Shown here in pieces: positions 15,182 through 23,419 of a stretch of 64,000 nucleotides of DNA (the stretch's first letter is position 1; each line of letters opens with the position of its first letter). The notes below the pieces were generated by a model. That model searched no databases. It saw only the letters and a list, made by a program, of their open reading frames with translations, and was not told the DNA's origin. Where the stretch lies: NCBI GenBank assembly GCA_963741985.1, contig CAVUKD010000003.1:310001-374000 (forward strand), read 5' to 3'. The stretch is from Cryomorpha sp963741985 (GTDB lineage: Bacteria; Bacteroidota; Bacteroidia; Flavobacteriales_D; Cryomorphaceae). The translations under genes were made by a program, and so were the position numbers.

Positions 15182-16651
15182 ATGTACTCTATGGAAATCA
15201 AACAGCCTGAAGTAAAGAACTTCATAAACGGTAAATACGAAAGGAATGGGCAAAAATCGATGGACGTGGTAAGCCCTTTAGATGGAAAAATTATTTCAAC
15301 ATTGCCTATGTCCGGATATGCTGAATTGGATTTGGCTGTCAAGGCAGCACAAGAGGCATTTGTAACATGGTCGGCAATGACTATTAAGGAACGCGCCCAG
15401 ATTTTTTTCAGGTATAGAAATCTACTTGAAAAAAACATGGACGAGCTGTCTAAGCTTTGCCAATTGGAGAATGGAAAGACCTATGGAGAGTCGAAAGCGG
15501 AGGTTGAAAAGAGTATGGAGCTTTGTGAATTTGCAACTTCTTTACCACAAATTGTAGCCAATGAAGTGCAGGAAGTAAGCGCAGGTGTGGAATGCAGGAT
15601 TGAAAAAAAACCCATTGGAGTTGTGGCCTCGATCACGCCATTTAATTTTCCGAATATGGTTCCGCATTGGACGGTGCCTAATGCGCTTATGTTGGGAAAT
15701 ACCATAATCGTAAAGCCATCCGAGCTTGTGCCTTTGAGCGTGATGCGCATGGCTGATTTGCTGAAGGAAGCCGGTCTGCCCAATGGTGTATTCAACGTCG
15801 TAAACGGAGGGAAAGAAATTGTAGAAGCTATTTGTGATCATCCGGGAATTGCGGCTGTATCCTTTGTTGGTTCAACGAAAGTTGCGAAAATCGTTTACAA
15901 GAGAGCCACTTCAAATCTGAAAAGATGTGTCGCTCTCGGTGGTGCCAAAAATCATTTGATTGTCTTGCCGGACGCACACTTGGAGATGACTGCCTCGAAT
16001 GTCGTGGCTTCTCTATCCGGCTGTGCCGGCCAAAGATGCATGGCTGCTTCGGTGATGGTTGCCGTTGATAAAACGCAGCACATTATCGATAAAATGTGTG
16101 AAGAAGCGAAGAAAATAGTACCCGGTGAAAATCTCGGATCTGTTATTTCGGCTGCAGCCAAAAAAAGAATTGAAGGCTATATTGATGAAGCGGAAAAAGC
16201 TGGAGCCAAAATATTAGTGGATGGTAGAGCTGCTACCGTTGCCGGAAAAGAAGGTGGCTATTATGTAGGACCCACCATTATTGATTATGTAACACCGGAT
16301 ATGAGTGTGGCGACCGAAGAAATATTCGGTCCTGTAATTTCCATTATTAGAGCCAAAGATATCGACGAAGCTTTGGGCATTGAGAATAAATCGAATTACG
16401 GAAATGCCGCTGCGGTATTTACGCAAAGTGGCGGAATGGCTAAGAAAGTAATGGAAAAAGCCAGTGCAGGAATGATCGGTGTGAATATCGGTGTTCCCGT
16501 TCCGCGAGAGCCCTTCTCTTTTGGTGGTTGGAACGAATCTAAATTTGGAGTTTGTGATATCACCGGCAGAAGCTCAATCGAATTCTGGACACAGAATAAG
16601 AAGACGACTATTAAGTGGAATCCTGAGGGAAAGACCAATTGGATGTCATAA
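15182..16651 (+). CDS. mmsA: CoA-acylating (methyl)malonate-semialdehyde dehydrogenase
   Basis: A 489-residue aldehyde dehydrogenase of the MMSDH branch. Visible marks are TPFNFPNMVPHWTVPNAL (substrate and CoA region), the cofactor loop VSFVGSTKVAK, and the catalytic segment GCAGQRCMA with Cys286, whose GQRC wording is specific to the MMSDH type. It converts malonate semialdehyde, made from beta-alanine, to acetyl-CoA and CO2, and can use methylmalonate semialdehyde from thymine or valine breakdown. It is the first gene of the pyrimidine operon, and the product of the next gene supplies its substrate. An alternative ATG is at 15191. Confidence 0.93.
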   Translation: MYSMEIKQPEVKNFINGKYERNGQKSMDVVSPLDGKIISTLPMSGYAELDLAVKAAQEAFVTWSAMTIKERAQIFFRYRNLLEKNMDELSKLCQLENGKTYGESKAEVEKSMELCEFATSLPQIVANEVQEVSAGVECRIEKKPIGVVASITPFNFPNMVPHWTVPNALMLGNTIIVKPSELVPLSVMRMADLLKEAGLPNGVFNVVNGGKEIVEAICDHPGIAAVSFVGSTKVAKIVYKRATSNLKRCVALGGAKNHLIVLPDAHLEMTASNVVASLSGCAGQRCMAASVMVAVDKTQHIIDKMCEEAKKIVPGENLGSVISAAAKKRIEGYIDEAEKAGAKILVDGRAATVAGKEGGYYVGPTIIDYVTPDMSVATEEIFGPVISIIRAKDIDEALGIENKSNYGNAAAVFTQSGGMAKKVMEKASAGMIGVNIGVPVPREPFSFGGWNESKFGVCDITGRSSIEFWTQNKKTTIKWNPEGKTNWMS

Positions 16652-16778
16652 GTGGCTGTTCTGAATGTCCGCTATCTGCGTTGCACTTGTTCAAAAAACA
16701 GTCATCCCGCCCCATCGGGACTCCTTAATTTTTAGAACTGCCTGCGCCTTGCTATCGAACATCCTTATCCAGCCACTT
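16650..16778. repeat. 129-bp palindromic element (MITE/REP-like)
   Basis: AAGTGGCTG (16650-16658) is exactly complementary to CAGCCACTT (16770-16778), and the similarity extends inward (AATGTCCGCTAT against the reverse strand's GATGTTCGATAG). The centre holds CCCGCCCCATCGGGA. It fills the gap between mmsA and the aminotransferase gene, starts within the mmsA stop codon, and looks like a dispersed miniature palindromic element that could fold in the mRNA. Confidence 0.55.
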
Positions 16779-16840
16779 TAATGTTTTGAAAGCATCGAAT
16801 TAGAAAATACTAAAACAATAAATAAAAAAATGTGCCAAAA

Positions 16841-18190
16841 ATGAGTCAAACCGAAATGACCAAGAGTGACTTGGTTCAAGCAAATCTCGACTATACTTTA
16901 TTTTCATGGGCCAAGCAATCCGGCTTGAATCCCATCCATATTGATAGGGCAAAAGGAGTGTACGTGTACGACAGTGATGGGAATAAAATAATCGATTTCT
17001 CGTCGCAATTGATGAACGTTAACATCGGCCACGGCAACCAAAGAATTACAGATGCCGTTGCGAAACAAATGAAAAAGGTGTCCTACGTTTATCCCGGGAT
17101 GGCAACGGATGTAAGAGGAGAATTGGGAAAAAAACTGGCGGAGATAACGCCGGCAGGAATGTCTAAAGTGTTTTTTACGCTAGGTGGTGCAGAAGCTATT
17201 GAGAATGCGATAAAGCTCGCCAGAATGTACACCGGAAGGCCTAAAATAATAGCCCATTATCGTTCCTATCACGGAGCAACTTATGGTGCGATGTCGGCAG
17301 GTGGAGATCCAAGAAAATTTGCAATGGACGCACAAGCAGCACCCAATTTTATTCACGTGGAAAATCCGTATGCTTACCGGTGTCCATGGGGAACTAATTC
17401 TATAGAAGAATGTGGGGAAATGGCCTTGGCACATCTTGAAAGGGTCATACAATTTGAAAATCCTGGAAGTATTGCCGCCATACTTTTTGAAGGTGAATCC
17501 GGCTCATCAGGTTGTATAAAATATCCACCATTTTATTGGAAGAAACTGCGGGAAATGGCCGACAAGTATGGCATCCTTCTCATAGACGATGAAGTGATGT
17601 CCGGATTTGGTCGCACCGGAAAAATGTTTGCTATAGATCATCACGGTGTCTCGCCCGATCTCATGGCAATGGCAAAAGGATTGACATCAGGATACTTGCC
17701 GCTTGGGGGTGTAATGGTATCTGATAAGATTGCCGAACATTTTAAGGATAATCCAATGGTCATAGGTCTCACCTACTCATCTCATGCGGTGGCTTGTGCT
17801 GCAGCTTTGGAGAATATCAAAGTTCTTGAAGAAGAGAATCTCGTGCAAAACGCTGAAAAAATGGGAAGATACGTGGAGAAAAAAGTGGCTGAACTTGCAG
17901 CGAAACATCCTTCCATAGGTGATTTTAGAAATACGGGATTATTGGGTTGTATCGAGCTGGTGAAAAATAGGAAAACCAAAGAACCCATTACTCCGTGGAA
18001 TGCGAAACCATCTGAGATGGAAGTAACGTTAAAAATGGCCGCAAAAATGAAAGAATTGGGAATGTTTACTTTCGTAAGATGGAATTGGATTTTTATTGCT
18101 CCGCCATTGTGCATTACCGAAGCAGAAATAGATGAAGGAATGGAAATCATTTCACAGGTTATTTCCATAGCCGATCAATATTGCAATTAA
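16841..18190 (+). CDS. Class III aminotransferase, probably beta-alanine aminotransferase
   Basis: ATG at 16841 is preferred over a GTG at 16832 because an A-rich leader precedes it; the product is 449 residues. Class III PLP-enzyme features are clear: LGGAEAIENAIKLAR, SYHGATYGAMSAGG, LLIDDEVMSGFGRTGKM, and the Schiff-base lysine in MAKGLTSGYLPLGG (Lys279). In this operon the obvious substrate is beta-alanine from beta-ureidopropionase, giving malonate semialdehyde for MmsA; the amino acceptor could be pyruvate or 2-oxoglutarate. The stop codon is one base before the transporter start. Confidence 0.9.
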   Translation: MSQTEMTKSDLVQANLDYTLFSWAKQSGLNPIHIDRAKGVYVYDSDGNKIIDFSSQLMNVNIGHGNQRITDAVAKQMKKVSYVYPGMATDVRGELGKKLAEITPAGMSKVFFTLGGAEAIENAIKLARMYTGRPKIIAHYRSYHGATYGAMSAGGDPRKFAMDAQAAPNFIHVENPYAYRCPWGTNSIEECGEMALAHLERVIQFENPGSIAAILFEGESGSSGCIKYPPFYWKKLREMADKYGILLIDDEVMSGFGRTGKMFAIDHHGVSPDLMAMAKGLTSGYLPLGGVMVSDKIAEHFKDNPMVIGLTYSSHAVACAAALENIKVLEEENLVQNAEKMGRYVEKKVAELAAKHPSIGDFRNTGLLGCIELVKNRKTKEPITPWNAKPSEMEVTLKMAAKMKELGMFTFVRWNWIFIAPPLCITEAEIDEGMEIISQVISIADQYCN

Positions 18191-18191
18191 T

Positions 18192-19943
18192 TTGGAAGAC
18201 GAGATCGTAGAATTAAAAGGGGATATTTCAAACCTCCCATTGTTTAGTGAAGATTTAGCACCTGTTCCAAAAAGCAAAAGAACCTGGAACATGTGGAGTC
18301 TTGCTGCTCTATGGGTTGGAATGGCGGTTTGCATTCCCACATATTTACTGGCTTCCTATATGATAAAATCCGGGCAGAGCTGGTTGGAGGCTTTGATCAT
18401 TATTGGGTTGGCAAATCTAATTATCACCGTTCCCATGGTGCTCAACGGTCATGCCGGAGTCAAATATGGGATCCCCTTTCCGGTAATCGGCAGGGCTGCA
18501 TTTGGTCATAATGGTACCCACATTCCATCCGTTGTGAGAGGATTGGTAGCTTGCGGTTGGTTCGGCATTCAGACGTGGATTGGTGGATTGGCAATCTATG
18601 CTATTTTCAATGCCATAACAGGAAGCGAGCCTTCCTTTGATTTAACGGCAGCGAAATTTATTTGCTTTATAATTTTCTGGTTCATAAACATGTTTTTCAT
18701 CTGGAAAGGAACGGAAAGTATAAAATGGCTGGAAATTTTCTCCGCGCCTATTTTAATTTTAATAGGTCTTCTTCTTATCGGTTGGGGTGCTTATAGAGCC
18801 GATGGTTTTGGAGTCGTTTTACAACAAAGTAAGCAGCTTGAAATACCAGCGTATGTTTTGCAAGCGGATAATGGAGAAGTACTTCTATCAATAAATCCAT
18901 TGAAAACCAAGGAGGGAATAGTCAAAGCGAATGAGTACAGAGTGACATCTAATTCTAAATCGCCTGAAAAGGCTGAATCTACTTGGCACGAATTAGTTCC
19001 CAATCAAAAAATAAATCTAACAAATCACGCTTCGGTACCTGATGTGAAATCGGGTGAAACGCAGTTGTCGCTGCAATTAAGATCCATCGAGAACAGCACA
19101 CCAATTGTTTCCAGCGTCGTAAATTTGGAATTCTCAAATCAGGTGGAGCAAACCTTTGGAGATAGAATCTGGGGGTATATTTTGTGGTTAACCGCCATGG
19201 TGGGATTTTGGGCGACCATGGCCATCAGCATTTCCGATATCACAAGATTTGCACCAACTCAGAGAGCGCAAGTGGGTGGTCAGTTTATTGGATTGCCCGC
19301 AACGATGATGCTCTTTTCATTCGTAGGAATCTTTGTCACGTGTGCTGCCGTTATCAACTTCAATGATATATTAATCGGTACGGATGCGCCTTGGGATCCA
19401 GTGTCGTTACTCGCAAAGTTTTCCAATCCATTTGTGGTAGTCGCATCCCAAGTTTTCATGATCATAGCCACATTGAGCACCAATATTGCGGCCAATGTGA
19501 TCGCACCATCCAATGCGTTTTCAAATCTATGGCCAAGTAAACTTAGCTTTAAGGCTGGTGGAACAATCACCGGAATTATTGGAATTATCGTTTGCCCCTG
19601 GTGGCTGCTCGATGAGGTAAGTGGTGTTTTAGTATTTGTGAGTGGGCTCCTTGGACCTGTATTGGGAATTTTACTGGCAGACTATTTTGTCGTAAGAAAA
19701 AAACAATTGCAACTGGCAGAACTTTTCAAAACGGACGGAGTGTATAGCTATGGTGGCAATGGATTAAATAGCAAAGCAATTATTGCATTGTTTGTTGGCG
19801 TTGTATTCGCTATTATTGGGTTCTGGGTTAAAGAACTGGCATTTCTTTATTCCCTATCTTGGTTTACCGGATTTGCCGTTTCGTTTTTCTTGTATATCAT
19901 TTTGATGAAAAACGAAACACATTTGAAAGAACAAGCATTTTAA
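18192..19943 (+). CDS. NCS1-family nucleobase:cation symporter with large insertion
   Basis: Starts with TTG at 18192, one base after the aminotransferase stop; the conserved NCS1 entry LAPVPKSKRTWNMWSLAALW lies ahead of any in-frame ATG, so the TTG start is well supported. Membrane segments and loops match the family: GMAVCIPTYLLASYMIKSGQ, VIGRAAFGHNGTHIPS, VACGWFGIQTWIGG, and GFWATMAISISDITRF. At 583 residues it is about 90 longer than usual because of a hydrophilic block at roughly residues 212-319 between two helices. It should import uracil, thymine or a related base with Na+ or H+ to feed the operon's enzymes. Confidence 0.9.
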   Translation: MEDEIVELKGDISNLPLFSEDLAPVPKSKRTWNMWSLAALWVGMAVCIPTYLLASYMIKSGQSWLEALIIIGLANLIITVPMVLNGHAGVKYGIPFPVIGRAAFGHNGTHIPSVVRGLVACGWFGIQTWIGGLAIYAIFNAITGSEPSFDLTAAKFICFIIFWFINMFFIWKGTESIKWLEIFSAPILILIGLLLIGWGAYRADGFGVVLQQSKQLEIPAYVLQADNGEVLLSINPLKTKEGIVKANEYRVTSNSKSPEKAESTWHELVPNQKINLTNHASVPDVKSGETQLSLQLRSIENSTPIVSSVVNLEFSNQVEQTFGDRIWGYILWLTAMVGFWATMAISISDITRFAPTQRAQVGGQFIGLPATMMLFSFVGIFVTCAAVINFNDILIGTDAPWDPVSLLAKFSNPFVVVASQVFMIIATLSTNIAANVIAPSNAFSNLWPSKLSFKAGGTITGIIGIIVCPWWLLDEVSGVLVFVSGLLGPVLGILLADYFVVRKKQLQLAELFKTDGVYSYGGNGLNSKAIIALFVGVVFAIIGFWVKELAFLYSLSWFTGFAVSFFLYIILMKNETHLKEQAF

Positions 19944-19954
19944 AAAATACAGTT

Positions 19955-21334
19955 ATGTCAATTTTAATTAAAAATGGAAGAGTAGTAACCGCAGAATCGG
20001 ATTATATCGCTGATATATATTGCGAAGGCGAAAAGATTGTCGCCATTGGTAAGGATTTGAAATACGATGCTGATCGAGTAATTGATGCGACAGGCAAGTT
20101 GGTTTTGCCGGGAGGCATCGATCCGCATGTTCATCTCGAAATGCCGTTTATGGGCACCTATTCCAGCGATGATTATGAAACGGGAACGCGGGCAGCTTTA
20201 CATGGCGGCACTACTTCAGTCATTGAATTTATTTTACAAACCCAGGGGGATACGCTTCACAATGCTTTAAAAGAATGGCAAGCCAAATCGCAACACAAGG
20301 CCGTAGGTGATTATTCCTACCACATGGCCGTAACAGATTTTAATGACGATGTGGCTAAAGAAGTAGTGGAAATGATTGAAGAAGAAGGAATAACTTCCTT
20401 CAAAACTTTCATGGCTTACAAAGGCGCTTTGATGATTGATGATGGTCAGATGGTGCAACTCATGAAAGTCGTGAAAAAACATGGCGGTTTGGTAACGGTT
20501 CATGCCACCAACGGAGACATGATCGACTCGCTTGTTTCCAAAAATATAGCCGAGGGAAACATCAAGCCACTTTATCACTACCTGTCGCAGCCCGAAGTTA
20601 CTGAGGCTGAAGCCTCGGGGCGGTTTTCCGATATGTTGCATTACACCGGCTGCCCGGGATATATCGTCCATATGACCTGCGAAGGAGCGCTGAATGCGAT
20701 ACGGAAAGTTGCGCAACGAAACCAAAAAGTATTCATCGAAACATGTATTCAATATTTAATAATCGACGCCTCACTTTATGAAAGAGAAGATGGTGCCAAA
20801 TGGGTGATGAGCCCGCCCTTAAGGGAAAAGAAAGATCAAGAAGCTTTGTGGTCGGGGATAAATCAAGGTTTGGTGCAAGTCTTGGGTACAGATCATTGTC
20901 CGTTTACGCTGGAGCAAAAAGCCATGGGCAAAGACAATTTCGCTAAAATACCCAACGGACATCCTGCGATCGAACACAGAATGGAGTTTATGTATTCCGA
21001 AGGCGTGAGAAAAGGAAAAATATCATTGAACAAATACGTCGAACTCTGCTCCACCAATGCCGCCAAGATTTTTGGAATGTATCCACGTAAAGGCACATTA
21101 GCCATAGGCTCTGATGCCGACATCGTGATTTTTGACCCAAATAAAGAACATACTATTTCATCCAAGACGCATCACATGAATTGTGATTACTCTGCTTATG
21201 AAGGTTTGAAAGTAACCGGCAAAACGGAGACTGTTTTGTTGCGTGGCAAGGTGGCTATTGAAAATGAAAAATGTTATTTCAAACCGGGAGACGGACAGTT
21301 TATAAAGCGCGGTAAAACATCAATGGTTATTTAA
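19955..21334 (+). CDS. hydA: Dihydropyrimidinase
   Basis: ATG at 19955 gives MSILIKNGRVVTAESDY, the usual amidohydrolase entry; the 459-residue length is normal. Metal-site features: IDPHVHLEMPF (HxH), the carboxylated Lys156 in KTFMAYKG, His in VTVHATNGD and VHMTCEGA, and the final Asp in LGTDHCPF. It opens the ring of dihydrouracil or dihydrothymine to the N-carbamoyl-beta-amino acid in the cytoplasm. It lies 11 bases after the transporter, in the same operon, and supplies the beta-ureidopropionase encoded after the inserted gene. Confidence 0.95.
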   Translation: MSILIKNGRVVTAESDYIADIYCEGEKIVAIGKDLKYDADRVIDATGKLVLPGGIDPHVHLEMPFMGTYSSDDYETGTRAALHGGTTSVIEFILQTQGDTLHNALKEWQAKSQHKAVGDYSYHMAVTDFNDDVAKEVVEMIEEEGITSFKTFMAYKGALMIDDGQMVQLMKVVKKHGGLVTVHATNGDMIDSLVSKNIAEGNIKPLYHYLSQPEVTEAEASGRFSDMLHYTGCPGYIVHMTCEGALNAIRKVAQRNQKVFIETCIQYLIIDASLYEREDGAKWVMSPPLREKKDQEALWSGINQGLVQVLGTDHCPFTLEQKAMGKDNFAKIPNGHPAIEHRMEFMYSEGVRKGKISLNKYVELCSTNAAKIFGMYPRKGTLAIGSDADIVIFDPNKEHTISSKTHHMNCDYSAYEGLKVTGKTETVLLRGKVAIENEKCYFKPGDGQFIKRGKTSMVI

Positions 21335-21461
21335 TTGATGGGTTTTTGGCCTTATGTTTCCCTTTGCGAATATGGATAACAGCCCGGGAGTAGATTAATT
21401 GGATGATTCTACATATCTTGCCAAGAAGAATTTGATTTATAGACTGGTTGAATAGAAAGAA

Positions 21462-22358
21462 ATGGCAAAACCAAAGGTAAAATCATTACAACAAAAGTTA
21501 GGGTTCTTCGATGAAGACCTGAAAAGTCCTGACCATGATTCCATTTTAAAATGGTTGGACAAAAACATAGACATTGTTTTAAATGATATTTACAATTTTA
21601 AAGAATGGAATATAAACCATATTAAAGAACTTAAGGAAAGAGCTATTTCACTAAGAGACTTAGAAATTGAATCCTTGACACAAGAGTTAGGAGTAAAAGA
21701 GTCCACTATATTAGTCTCAAAAGAATCTCTCACTAATAATCGAGAGAAACTTAAAAAGCAGATGGAAGAAGAAGACGAAGAAACTTTATATAAGGCAAGT
21801 GAAGGAACTTTAGAAAGGATTGGATCTAATGAAATACAAATAATTGAATTAGAAAATGAAATTCCAGAAATCCAAGAAAGAATTGAATGGCTGAAAGGTT
21901 TTAAAGGACTTGATGAAAATGATTTACCCGAAAGAAGAAAGCCTCGTGTGTATAAAAAGAAATGGGAATATACCGTTACAAGTCAAACCTTTAATCCAAG
22001 AACAGGTTATCTATCGGCTAAATCAGTTATAGGCTTCATAGACATGAGAGTAGATTATGTCTATACTAAACTTTGCATAAAAGGGCTTGATAAAAAAGGG
22101 AAATTTCAAGATTATTTGACGTGGGGTCAAACAGAAAGAAAATACGAAAATTCACATAATGAAGCATTGACCCGTTCTTTAATGATTGAAGTTAAGACAA
22201 AAATACCTTCTCTCGGCGAACTTTTCAGACAGCTAAACACCTACAGAGAATATGAGAAATCAGATTTTTTAGTTGTTTGTCCAGACGATTCGGAAGAAGA
22301 AATTATATTTAATCAGGGTTTTCGGTTTTACAAATTTGACCCTAAGCAATATATTTGA
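21462..22358 (+). CDS. Coiled-coil protein with PD-(D/E)XK nuclease-like C-terminus, inserted in the pyrimidine operon
   Basis: A 298-residue protein I cannot name. Residues about 45-150 are a long Glu/Lys-rich coiled coil. The C-terminal part has LMIEVKTKIPSLGELFRQLN followed by NTYREY and FLVVCPDDSEEE. The ExK pair (Glu243, Lys245) and the RQL..YREY helix match the PD-(D/E)XK endonuclease-like fold seen in many orphan defence-associated proteins; the acidic residue before it could be Asp in GFIDMRVDYVY. The coding sequence is visibly richer in A and T than the catabolic genes on both sides, and it separates steps two and three of one pathway. It is probably a recent arrival. A role in uracil-linked DNA metabolism is conceivable but unsupported. 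Confidence 0.7.
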   Translation: MAKPKVKSLQQKLGFFDEDLKSPDHDSILKWLDKNIDIVLNDIYNFKEWNINHIKELKERAISLRDLEIESLTQELGVKESTILVSKESLTNNREKLKKQMEEEDEETLYKASEGTLERIGSNEIQIIELENEIPEIQERIEWLKGFKGLDENDLPERRKPRVYKKKWEYTVTSQTFNPRTGYLSAKSVIGFIDMRVDYVYTKLCIKGLDKKGKFQDYLTWGQTERKYENSHNEALTRSLMIEVKTKIPSLGELFRQLNTYREYEKSDFLVVCPDDSEEEIIFNQGFRFYKFDPKQYI

Positions 22359-22363
22359 ATCTA

Positions 22364-22425
22364 AGCCCAACATTCGATATAGCGCATACACTATGTATTA
22401 CCCACCTTATAGCAGCCGATGTTAT
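22364..22425. repeat. Cassette-type imperfect palindrome after the inserted gene
   Basis: GCCCAACATTCG (22365-22376) faces CGATGTT (22417-22423) across a 62-base imperfect palindrome, with inner TATAGCGCATAC and CCTTATAGCAGC blocks. It starts six bases after the stop of the nuclease-like gene. GCCCAAC fits the RYYYAAC simple-site pattern of integron attC elements, but the right-hand GTTRRRY is absent, so a true attC is not established. Confidence 0.45.
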
Positions 22426-22531
22426 TAAGGAAATTCATAGACCAATTTTGGGCATTGAGCTTTCGACAAAAAAATAATTACATAGGATACGGAGCAATTT
22501 GCCCTTTCCAAAAACATAATAATTAAACGAA

Positions 22532-23398
22532 ATGAGTAGAAAAATAAAATCAGGTTTAATACAGATGAGCCTCCCAATGACCGAAGGCGAAGGCACCATC
22601 CAGGAAATATGTGATGCGATGATCGATAAGCATATTCCGTATATTGAAGAAGCCGGAAAAAAAGGAGTACAAATACTTTGTCTGCAAGAGATATTCAATA
22701 CCCCATATTTTTGTCCTGGGCAGGATAAGAAATGGTACGCTTCCGCTGAATCTGTACCCGGACCAATAACGGAAAAAATGCAGGTATTGGCGAAGAAATA
22801 CAACATGGTTATTATTGTTCCCATTTATGAAAAGGAACAACCGGGCGTACTGTACAATACCGCTGCGGTCATAGATGCCGACGGTGAATATTTAGGGAAG
22901 TACAGGAAGAATCACATTCCGCATACCACAGGGTTTTGGGAGAAATTCTTCTTCAAACCGGGGAATCTGGGCTATCCGGTTTTCCAAACAAAATATGCGA
23001 AAATCGGATTGTACATCTGTTATGATAGACATTTTCCAGAAGGAGCAAGAGCCTTAGGCTTAAATGGTGCTGAAATCGTTTATAATCCATCCGCAACGGT
23101 GGCAGGTTTGAGTGAATATTTATGGAAACTGGAGCAACCCGCACACGCAGCAGCCAATGGTTATTTTATGGGATGTATAAATAGAGTAGGTGAGGAAAAA
23201 CCCTGGAACTTGGGTAAGTTTTATGGTCAATCGTACTTTGTGGATCCAAGAGGTCAAATTTTTGCGGAAGCATCGAGAGATAATGACGAATTACTGATCG
23301 CAGAATTCGATTTGGACTTGATTGACGAAGTAAGAAATACCTGGCAATTTTTCAGAGACAGAAGGCCGGAAACGTATGGCGATTTGACCAAACTTTAA
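22532..23398 (+). CDS. Beta-ureidopropionase (nitrilase-fold N-carbamoyl-beta-alanine amidohydrolase)
   Basis: A 288-residue CN-hydrolase with the full catalytic triad: Glu53 in CLQEIFNTPYF, Lys126 in KYRKNHIP, and Cys163 in LYICYDRHFPEG. The EIFNTPYFCPGQD and HTTGFWEKFFFKPG wording is that of the beta-alanine synthase branch rather than of N-carbamoylputrescine amidase, and the operon context agrees. It releases CO2 and ammonia from N-carbamoyl-beta-alanine (or the beta-aminoisobutyrate analogue). The product is the substrate of the class III aminotransferase encoded upstream. Confidence 0.93.
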   Translation: MSRKIKSGLIQMSLPMTEGEGTIQEICDAMIDKHIPYIEEAGKKGVQILCLQEIFNTPYFCPGQDKKWYASAESVPGPITEKMQVLAKKYNMVIIVPIYEKEQPGVLYNTAAVIDADGEYLGKYRKNHIPHTTGFWEKFFFKPGNLGYPVFQTKYAKIGLYICYDRHFPEGARALGLNGAEIVYNPSATVAGLSEYLWKLEQPAHAAANGYFMGCINRVGEEKPWNLGKFYGQSYFVDPRGQIFAEASRDNDELLIAEFDLDLIDEVRNTWQFFRDRRPETYGDLTKL

Positions 23399-23419
23399 TC
23401 ACCTGATAATTCCAATAAA

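Noticed and set aside
22364..22425. True integron attC site
   Set aside because: Only the left RYYYAAC-type site is present; the matching GTTRRRY and an integrase are missing, so it is reported only as cassette-like.
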